Positions 42,128-48,801 of a stretch of DNA of 64,000 nt are shown here, one piece after another. A model generated the notes under the pieces. The model made no database searches and was not told the DNA's origin. It was given only the letters and a program-made list of their open reading frames with translations. Numbering within the stretch: the stretch's first letter is position 1; each line of letters begins with the position of its first letter. Position numbers and translations under genes: made by a program. This DNA is from Vibrio sp. Isolate34 (GTDB lineage: Bacteria; Pseudomonadota; Gammaproteobacteria; Enterobacterales; Vibrionaceae), in the NCBI RefSeq assembly GCF_022397915.1, contig NZ_JAKEUO010000017.1, positions 1 to 64,000 of the forward strand. Reading direction: 5' to 3'.

Positions 42128-44107
42128 ATGAAACCAGAAGAGAAATTGTTAATTAAGGCACGAAGCCACAAAGATGGTCATTTATTTGAGGTATCTGAAA
42201 CAGCCGTTGAATGGATAGAACAATATCAACACTTCAAAGGTGTCACCAAAAGCATAGTTGAGCTTCTTAACCTAATTTCACTTCGTGGGTTTAGCAGCAA
42301 AGACGGATACGTTTCAACCACTGAGATTATCGAATCAACCGATGGCCAAGTCACTCGCGCAGCCTTGCAACAAAGGCTGAGAGCAGCGGTAAATATCGGT
42401 CTTTTCAAACAAATCCCCGTTCGTTTTGAAGAAGGCCTTGCAGGTAAAACCATGCTGCATCGCTTTGTTAACCCAAACCAATTGATATCGGTACTGGGTG
42501 CCACCAGCTTAGTCACAGAAAGCGTAAAGCAAAACGAAAAGCAAAAGCGTTCTAAAGCCCTCGCTCAAACCAAAGTAAACAAACGTTTACTGAATGAGCA
42601 CGGGCTTAATACTCCCCCAACGATGAAAGACGAAGCGGATCAATTCATTGTTTCGCCAACCAATTGGGCGGGCATTATTGATCAAGCGTTAGCGCCACCA
42701 AGAACGCGCAAGAGCTACCAGAAATCAATGGTTTCGATCTCGGGCACTCGCGCTGTGATCGAGACAAGATCGTCTAAAAACATTATGACGGTCGATGATC
42801 TGATGACGCTTTTCGCGTTGTTCACGCTAACCGTTCAGTATCATGATCATCACCAAGATGATTACCACCTAGACGCGAAACACACGCCGAACAAAACACC
42901 ACTCTACATCACGGACATTTTGTCTTTGCGTGGCAAGAAAGACAGTGGCCCTGCTCGTGACTCGATTCGCGACAGTATTGATCGTATCGAGTTTACGGAT
43001 TTTCAACTGCATGAGCTTACTGGCCGCTGGCTTAGTGAGAACATGCCAGAAGGCTTTAAGAGTGATCGTTTCCGATTCTTAGCGAGAACCATTACTGCAT
43101 CGGAAGAAGCGCCTACAGAGGGCTCTGACGGCGAAATTCGCATTAAACCGAACCTATATATCCTTGTTTGGGAACCTTCGTTCTACGAAGAGCTCCTGAC
43201 TCGTGATTATTTCTTCCTGTTCCCGCCAGAAATCCTGAAGCAACATACCTTGGTTTTCCAAATATATTCGTACTTCAGAAGCCGTATGGCACGCCGTCAT
43301 TCAGATTGTATGTTGCTGAGCGAACTGAATCAGAAATTGGCTCGTAACATCGATTGGCGTCGTTTTTCGATGGATCTGATCCGCGAACTGAGAAAGTTGG
43401 GTGAAGTCGGAGATCAAGAAGATACCTTCCTGGTTAATCTTTGGGGTTATCACTTGACGATCACGGCGTTGATCGAAAAAGGCAAAACGACCGATTATCA
43501 AGTTGATATCAAATGTAACGTGGAAGAAGTACTGCGTTACTCAAGAGCACGTACTACCAACGCCGGTAAGCGTAACATGGCGCCAACGTTGCCAAACCCA
43601 CTTCGCAACGAGATGGTCTCTAAGCAGAAGCTGGAAGAGCTGTCTGAGATTATCGATGGTGAGTTTGAACCCATTCAGCGTAAGGCACCGTCGCCAAGAG
43701 GTAAATTAGGGCGTCGAGTTAAGCAACGTAAGCACTCGGTTGAGATCAATGCTGACGAGATCATGATAACGCTCTCTAAATATACCTCTGCAGAGGCTCT
43801 AGAACGCAGTATAACGGCTTTATCTGCTATGACAGGGCACTCACATGCCTCGATCAAAGAAGAGTGCTCAGAGCTGATTGAGAAGCTTGATTGGCTGAGA
43901 GTAGGGGAAGACGTTATCCCTTACGAAACATTAAGTAAGCTAATTGAGCTGTACAACGACCGTGATAGCAACAGTAATCGACATCTCTCTATCGAACGTC
44001 TGATCTCTGGTTTGGCGGTGCGTCGTAAAGTGTGCAAACAAGTGCACGAAGGTCATCTAGACGAAAATGTGTTCTTGGCGCTCGATGAAATGGCGATTGG
44101 CCACTAG
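42128..44107 (+). CDS. rctB: Chromosome 2 replication initiator RctB
   Basis: This 659-residue protein is essentially the length of V. cholerae RctB. It begins MKPEEKLLIKARSHKDGHLFE and contains the winged-helix domains that bind 12-mers, 29/39-mers and melted DNA (for example GFSSKDGYVSTTEIIESTDGQVTRAALQQRLR near 57-88, and the central KDSGPARDSIRDSIDRIEFTDF). A basic stretch, GKLGRRVKQRKHSVE, lies near 530. RctB occurs only in Vibrionaceae and is specific to chromosome 2. Expression is likely autorepressed through the 29-mer. A terminator follows 200 bases later. Confidence 0.97.
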   Translation: MKPEEKLLIKARSHKDGHLFEVSETAVEWIEQYQHFKGVTKSIVELLNLISLRGFSSKDGYVSTTEIIESTDGQVTRAALQQRLRAAVNIGLFKQIPVRFEEGLAGKTMLHRFVNPNQLISVLGATSLVTESVKQNEKQKRSKALAQTKVNKRLLNEHGLNTPPTMKDEADQFIVSPTNWAGIIDQALAPPRTRKSYQKSMVSISGTRAVIETRSSKNIMTVDDLMTLFALFTLTVQYHDHHQDDYHLDAKHTPNKTPLYITDILSLRGKKDSGPARDSIRDSIDRIEFTDFQLHELTGRWLSENMPEGFKSDRFRFLARTITASEEAPTEGSDGEIRIKPNLYILVWEPSFYEELLTRDYFFLFPPEILKQHTLVFQIYSYFRSRMARRHSDCMLLSELNQKLARNIDWRRFSMDLIRELRKLGEVGDQEDTFLVNLWGYHLTITALIEKGKTTDYQVDIKCNVEEVLRYSRARTTNAGKRNMAPTLPNPLRNEMVSKQKLEELSEIIDGEFEPIQRKAPSPRGKLGRRVKQRKHSVEINADEIMITLSKYTSAEALERSITALSAMTGHSHASIKEECSELIEKLDWLRVGEDVIPYETLSKLIELYNDRDSNSNRHLSIERLISGLAVRRKVCKQVHEGHLDENVFLALDEMAIGH

Positions 44108-44309
44108 CTTTCAGTCCGCTTCCACTGTTATGAATAGGTCATTAAATCATCATTAGGTGCTGATAATAATCGCACCTAATGCTGACAAAGTGATGACAAT
44201 GTAACGCATCCAGTTGATTACTATTTATCCCGAATAGACAACCTTTTGTCCTTTCTTATGATTAATAGATTGGCTCATATTTTGTTACATCATACTGAAT
44301 AGATTTTTT

Positions 44310-44338
44310 GCGAGTTCCCAAGGGACTCGCTTTTTTTT
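44310..44338 (+). terminator. rctB terminator
   Basis: GCGAGTTCC and GGACTCGC form a stable stem followed by eight Ts. Confidence 0.85.
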
Positions 44339-44363
44339 GTCTTAAATTTCGCTAAATATTAAA

Positions 44364-44526
44364 AATCAATAGCTTACATGATTGGCTGCCGAATCATGAT
44401 CAAGGTCAGATCATGCTTACAATGGATCCTGTTGTTTCAAGTAGACGGTCATTTTGATGAGTTGATATTGGATCTATAGGGGATGATCAGTGAACCTGAT
44501 GTTTTACATTGCCTTGATCATCGTTC
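44364..44526. promoter_or_regulatory. 12-mer cluster with IHF-like site downstream of rctB
   Basis: A perfect IHF consensus AATCAATAGCTTA (44364-44376) precedes ATGATCAAGGTC (44396-44407), a near-copy AGATCATGCTTA (about 44408-44419), ATGATCAGTGAA (about 44483) and TTGATCATCGTT (about 44514). The last matches the third core iteron except for its first base. Another, minus-strand ATGATCAAGTGG, is at 44900-44911 inside the next gene. No 39-mer is seen here. The rest of the 379-base gap after rctB shows only the terminator. Confidence 0.55.
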
Positions 44527-44969
44527 TGGGATTGGCTTGCCATAAAGCGGACATGCGATTCGATCAATTTTTCGGACTCTTGTAACCAGCGCGGCTCTTG
44601 TTGTTGATTCGCAAACTCCAATGCGAGCACACACAAGTGTTGTACTCGCTGTGTACACCACTCTTGTAAGTCTGGTTCCGCTTTCGTGTCACAACACACC
44701 GCTTGAAGCTTGCTGTAAGCGAACATCAGGTATTGATACGCCTTTTCTTGGTGATGTGGGTTGTGGTCTGAATTTCGGTAGAAAGTAAAGGTACGCAGGC
44801 ACCCATCTAACCAACATGCGATGCCTTTGCTTTGGTCATCCGTGATCAAAGGCCCCCAGAGTGCATCTGGAGGCGTTAAGATCAAAGGTTCCAACCGTTC
44901 CACTTGATCATGCTTTCGGTCTTTGTACCAATCTCCGATTCGCTCTAACCAAGTGTCTAGTTCATTCAT
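44487..44969 (-). CDS. Hypothetical protein, 160 aa
   Basis: I do not recognise the family. The protein is soluble and helical, rich in Trp, His and Gln, and begins MNELDTWLERIGDWYKDRKHD. It has four cysteines in no metal-knuckle spacing and no signal peptide. Its ATG overlaps the stop of the upstream ABC ATPase remnant (ATGA), so translation is coupled to a broken gene. RctB-type 12-mers lie in its first and last codons, which suggests that the sequence is held for DNA-binding reasons as well as coding. Confidence 0.6.
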   Translation of the reverse strand: MNELDTWLERIGDWYKDRKHDQVERLEPLILTPPDALWGPLITDDQSKGIACWLDGCLRTFTFYRNSDHNPHHQEKAYQYLMFAYSKLQAVCCDTKAEPDLQEWCTQRVQHLCVLALEFANQQQEPRWLQESEKLIESHVRFMASQSQNDDQGNVKHQVH

Positions 44970-45604
44970 GCAACGTTATCCCACTGTTTTACAAAGTGAT
45001 TATCAGAAACTTGCTTAATTTCATGCTGTATTTCGCTGCTCTGCTCTCGAATACGCTCTGCGCCTATGGAATAGTTTGGCTCATTTTTTACGAGTTCGCC
45101 AAATGGAAGATCGGGATCCGGCACCGCAGAGAGCAACAGCTTGGTATACGGGTGCTGCGGATTCGTTAAGATCGACTGAGTTGATCCCCATTCAACGATC
45201 TGTCCTTTGTACATCACCGCGGTCTCTTCGGCGATGTAATGAGCGGTTGCAAGGTCATGGGTAATGTATAAGAAGCTTATCCCAAGTTCTTTCTTCATTT
45301 TTTGCATGAGATTGAGCACGCCAAGTCGAATTGAAACATCCAACATCGAGGTTGGTTCATCGGCAAGAATGACTTCAGCCCCAACCGCAAGCGCTCTGGC
45401 TAGGTTAACCCGTTGTCTTTGGCCGCCACTGAGCTCGTGAGGATATTTCGTGAGAGTTTCGACGGGTAACTCCACCAGCGTTTTTCCTGCGTATAGGTCA
45501 AAGTTTACGCCATGCAGCGCTCTGAATATCTCTTCCTTGCCAAATCCACCGCCAACCGTGAACTCTTTGACGAGGTTTTTTACTTGAAAACTTGGTTGTG
45601 ACAT
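44966..45604 (-). pseudogene. Oligopeptide-type ABC ATPase (DppF/OppF) with internal deletion
   Basis: The 212-residue frame joins the start of an ATPase (VKNLVKEFTVGGG to LHGVNFDLYAGKTL) directly to VELPVETLTKYPHELSGGQRQRVNLARAL. About 100 residues are missing between, including Walker A and the Q-loop. The C-terminal half is intact (signature LSGGQ, Walker B VILADEPTSMLD, ITHDLATAHY, and the NPQHPYTKLLLSAVPDP tail of peptide-importer ATPases). Without Walker A the product cannot bind ATP normally. The deletion is in frame. It follows its partner ATPase gene by 9 bases and overlaps the next gene. Confidence 0.85.
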
Positions 45605-45613
45605 AGAGCTCTC

Positions 45614-46432
45614 CTAGCACGCTGTCGCGTGAGCATGTTCGTGAATATTAGGGAAAGAACTCCATAGCTTTTGGGTGTAGGAGTGCTGCGGATTGTTGCG
45701 AATCTCGTAGGCTTGATTGACTTCGACGATTTGGCCATGGCGCATGATGGCAATGCGGTCACACAGTTGGCTCATTAATGCTAAGTCATGAGCGATAAAG
45801 AGGATTTAGAAGCCAAACTCCTCTCTGAGTTGGTGTATCTGCTGCAAAATCTCGCGCTGCACAACCACATCCAACGCCGTAGTAGGCTCGTCCATAATGA
45901 TCAGCTTAGGGTTGAGGGCAATCGCAATAACCAAACGCTGACGCATGCCGCCACTGAACTGATGCGGGTACTCTGTTAGGCGATGACGTGGAATATTGAC
46001 CTGGTCGAGTAACTTCTCAGCGCGAGCTTTGGCCTGTTCGTTGGTCATGCCTTTGTGGTGGCGCAGCACATCAGCAAATTGTTCTTCGATTGTTAATACA
46101 GGGTTGAGTGAATTCATTGCACTTTGGAACACTATTGCGATCTCACTCCAACGGAAGGTATTCAAATGGCTGTCTGATAAGCTCAGCAGATCTTGTTCGC
46201 CAAACAATATCTGGCCACCGGATATGAACGCGGGCGGCTTATGCAGACGATTAATGGCAAACGCGATGGTACTTTTGCCACAGCCAGATTCCCCGGCTAA
46301 ACCAAAAATCTCACCTTGACCGATGCTAAAGCTGACGGATTTGACCGCGTTGAAATCACCGTCATCGGTGATGTAGTCGACACATAAATTCTTCACTTCG
46401 AGAAGTGGTGTATCTGAAATTCCCACAGACAT
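45614..46432 (-). pseudogene. Oligopeptide-type ABC ATPase (DppD/OppD) with premature stop
   Basis: Residues 1-208 are a normal ATPase domain (Walker A GESGCGKST, Q-loop FQSAMNSLNP, signature FSGGMRQR, Walker B LIIMDEPTTALD). At 45806-45808 a TAA interrupts the frame after REEFGF. In the same frame the protein continues ILFIAHDLALMSQLCDRIAIMRHGQIVE to a stop at 45614-45616, so one base change explains the break. The lost part holds the switch histidine and the substrate-family tail. A Fur-type box lies 18 bases upstream of the start, unusual for peptide importers and suggesting a metallophore or iron-linked substrate. No permease or binding-protein genes remain nearby. Confidence 0.85.
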
Positions 46433-46449
46433 GATAAATACTCAGTTAT

Positions 46450-46468
46450 GATATTGATAACTATTATC
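46450..46468 (-). promoter_or_regulatory. Fur box before the ABC ATPase remnants
   Basis: GATATTGATAACTATTATC agrees with the 19-base Fur consensus GATAATGATAATCATTATC at 16 positions. It sits 18 bases before the ATG of the first ATPase pseudogene. Apart from this box and two small ORFs, the region up to 46794 shows nothing else. Confidence 0.65.
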
Positions 46469-46586
46469 ATTAGAATGTGTTGAATTTAGTGAAAGTGATG
46501 AGCACAAAAAGAATGAAGTGCCTCGAAATTTATCTTGGATTATTTCACGAATTTTCAGCGGAAAAGAAGAATTGGAAGAGGGGAAA

Positions 46587-46685
46587 ATGAGAGTTGGATC
46601 AAACCACATTTCTTATGGGGAATCTTTTAAATGTAATTGCAGAAAATGCCTTTGGCAAAGTTTAAATGAGGTATTTATTAATTAG
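46587..46685 (+). CDS. Possible small cysteine-rich ORF, 32 aa
   Basis: A 32-codon frame (MRVGSNHISYGESFKCNCRK and on to VFIN) is preceded by AAGAGGGG at a good distance. It contains CNCRKC. No family recognised; composition and ribosome site are the only support. Confidence 0.3.
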   Translation: MRVGSNHISYGESFKCNCRKCLWQSLNEVFIN

Positions 46686-46794
46686 GTTTGTGAAGCGTCG
46701 GAATCATCACATTTCAGTACTGATTTTCTTAACAAGCGAAATAGCATTTGCTACAGATTACCTGTCCATTACATGGTGCTTTTCGGAGGAAAAC

Positions 46795-46989
46795 ATGTCC
46801 ATTAATTCTATCAACCATGATGAAATGACAAATATTGCAAACAAGTGGGATGCTGAAGAAGAAGTATCTTTCAAACCAGAAAAGAAAATGAAGTCCGCTG
46901 AAGCTCGTCGTCGTATCGAGGCTCTAAGAGAAATTAGAGAAAGCGGTTTGAGTCTGGAAGAAGCGAGGGAGCTAGGTCTTATTCACTAA
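46795..46989 (+). CDS. Small charged helical protein, 64 aa
   Basis: The ATG at 46795 has a textbook TCGGAGGAAA ribosome site; a longer frame opens 43 codons upstream but lacks one. The protein begins MSINSINHDEMTNIANKWDA and ends in a helix (KSAEARRRIEALREIRESGLSLEEARELGLIH). The RRRIEALRE pattern recalls the small PA3496-type envelope-integrity proteins of gammaproteobacteria, but I am not certain of this link. No signal peptide. It is followed by a good terminator, so it is a self-contained unit. Confidence 0.7.
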   Translation: MSINSINHDEMTNIANKWDAEEEVSFKPEKKMKSAEARRRIEALREIRESGLSLEEARELGLIH

Positions 46990-47008
46990 TAATCCCCATT
47001 GCATTTAG

Positions 47009-47032
47009 AAGGGTGGCACTATGCCACCCTTT
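47009..47032 (+). terminator. Terminator of the 64-aa gene
   Basis: AAGGGTGGCA pairs with TGCCACCCTT across a 4-base loop, followed by a moderately T-rich tail. Confidence 0.8.
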
Positions 47033-47255
47033 GATTTATAAGTATTTTTTTTATAATTCCTGTCTATGTTAAATCAATAGCTTGATTCTCTTCTCTAGTT
47101 TACAGCTTCGCTATACCTTTTTTGAAATCACGTCCTTCAGACTAAAAACACGCCCATGGCATACTCTTTAATCAAGTTGTTTGACAGTAATATGCAACGC
47201 CACTAATTTTAAAGTTAAAGCAAAAATATGTGATGTCGTTGGTAAGGAGAAGGCT

Positions 47256-47741
47256 ATGTCTAATTCTGTGGCTCAAGCCAAAGAAGTGCTATTTTATGAA
47301 CCTGAAGATCCAAACGGATACCTATCAAATTTTGCAGCTTGCCCCATCAAGGTTGATGATCAAATTTGGGCAACCAGCGAACACTATTATCAAGCTATGA
47401 AGTTCTCCTGCGAAGTACTTCGCAATACTATTCTGCAAGCTAGCACACCTGCTGAAGCATTCTCTTTGAGTCGTGATTACGAAGACCAAGTTCGTGAGGA
47501 TTGGTATGAGATTCGCGTTGAAGTGATGCAGTTCATCGTCACCGAGAAGTTCAGACAGAATCCGCAGTTTGCGCTGTTTCTTACCAATACCGGAGATTCG
47601 GTGATCAAGGAGCATTCACACAAAGACCATTTTTGGGGCGATGGTGGTGATGGAACTGGCGAGAATCATTTAGGTAAGATTCTGATGGCAGTGCGTCAAC
47701 AGCTTCGTACTCAACAACAGCATTTGATTGCTGCGCATTAA
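47256..47741 (+). CDS. NADAR-domain protein (YbiA-like)
   Basis: From the ATG at 47256 (ribosome site GTAAGGAGAAGG) the product is 161 residues, almost wholly one NADAR domain: LSNFAACPIKVDDQIWATSEHYYQAMKF at the start, REDWYEIRVEVMQFIVTEKFRQNP in the middle and FWGDGGDGTGENHLGKILMAVRQQL at the end. All hallmark residues (the SEHYYQ and WGDG blocks) are present. YbiA-type NADAR enzymes hydrolyse early riboflavin-pathway intermediates; other NADAR proteins remove ADP-ribose from guanine in DNA. Which activity applies cannot be told by eye. Confidence 0.85.
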   Translation: MSNSVAQAKEVLFYEPEDPNGYLSNFAACPIKVDDQIWATSEHYYQAMKFSCEVLRNTILQASTPAEAFSLSRDYEDQVREDWYEIRVEVMQFIVTEKFRQNPQFALFLTNTGDSVIKEHSHKDHFWGDGGDGTGENHLGKILMAVRQQLRTQQQHLIAAH

Positions 47742-47817
47742 CCCGTTGACCTTCGGTAGTTCCAAATTAAGTGGGTCGGATTATGAGTAAATTCTTTTAG
47801 CCCTTAAAGACGAATTG

Positions 47818-47863
47818 AAAAGGCCGCCCTGTTTAGCTTGTGTGCTTAACAGGGAGGCCTTTT
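47818..47863. terminator. Bidirectional terminator (NADAR gene / solute-binding gene)
   Basis: AAAAGGCC-CCCTGTT pairs with AACAGGG-GGCCTTTT, each arm with one bulged base. It sits between converging genes. Confidence 0.8.
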
Positions 47864-47954
47864 GAGTTTAAGGGCGAGTTAGGTATCGAAGAGAGCTAAA
47901 ATGCGTTAACGAAGCTATACGGTGATGCTGTATTTATAAGTGGTTCTGCTGTTG

Positions 47955-48713
47955 CTATAAGTAACTCTGTACGATGTCGTTGAGCTGCCCATCGTCTTTC
48001 ATCTCGTCTAGACGTTGGTTAATGAAGGTTTGCAGTTTAGGGTCCATCTCAGGGTCGAACGCCAAATGGATAGGGTAGTTATTAATGACTGAACCAAACT
48101 CTTGCATCTGGTAGTCATCAATATTCAGCTTCTGATCGTTTAGGTTGTATTTAATGCGTGATTCCATTTCAACAAAAACGGTATCACCCGGAGTTCGGTT
48201 TAATACACGAAAAGCTGCGCTGTAATCTTTAACTCGAATCTCGTTGAGCTTGCCTTGTTGGATGTATGGCTCTAGGTTCGGATACTCAAACCCCACCAGC
48301 AATACCACTGCTTTTCCGTCTAGATCGTCGATTGTATTGAACTTAAACGGCTTTTTACCGCTACTGAGTAACACGTGTTTTACATTGTAAATCGGATCTT
48401 TAGATAGGTTAACAGATTGGATATTTCCCCAGCTTGGGCTACCGTAGGTTACCCAGTTTGGGTTCTCTCTAGCAACGAGCTTGTCGATCATTCGGTTAAA
48501 AGGGTAGGTGTGGTAGTTGATCTCATATTGGCTGTCATCGAATACCGCTTCAACAATATCCGATACTATTCCTCTGTGAGATGACCCGTCAGTTTCGATC
48601 TGAAAAGGTTGCGCTTGGCTCGCAATAATGTAGTAGTGAAGAGGTTCGCTTGCAAAAGCATAACTGCTTGAAAACAAACTGACTATGGATGCAACGATAA
48701 GATGTTTTTTCAT
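47955..48713 (-). CDS. Periplasmic solute-binding protein (SBP family 3)
   Basis: This 252-residue protein has signal peptide MKKHLIVASIVSLFSSSYAFA and the two-lobed fold of amino-acid-type binding proteins (SHRGIVSDIVEAVF, VTYGSPSWGNIQ, FNTIDDLDGKAVVLLVGFEYPNLEPYI, then MDPKLQTFINQRLDEMKDDGQLNDIVQSYL). No transporter genes are next to it. It is divergent from a hybrid histidine kinase with 88 bases between starts, so a sensory role feeding that kinase is plausible, though unproven. A ParB2-type site lies inside the coding sequence at 48378-48392. Confidence 0.82.
   Translation of the reverse strand: MKKHLIVASIVSLFSSSYAFASEPLHYYIIASQAQPFQIETDGSSHRGIVSDIVEAVFDDSQYEINYHTYPFNRMIDKLVARENPNWVTYGSPSWGNIQSVNLSKDPIYNVKHVLLSSGKKPFKFNTIDDLDGKAVVLLVGFEYPNLEPYIQQGKLNEIRVKDYSAAFRVLNRTPGDTVFVEMESRIKYNLNDQKLNIDDYQMQEFGSVINNYPIHLAFDPEMDPKLQTFINQRLDEMKDDGQLNDIVQSYL
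48378..48392. promoter_or_regulatory. parS2-type site inside a coding region
   Basis: TTTTACATTGTAAAT is an exact match to TTTACANTGTAAA within the solute-binding protein gene, 6.3 kb to the right of the origin. Confidence 0.75.
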
Positions 48714-48801
48714 AACCTTCCCTAGTTATTTGATGAATGACTACTATTATACTAGTTGAGTAATTGTAGTTTGCTAGGATAACAATAATGGTAATTTGTG
48801 T

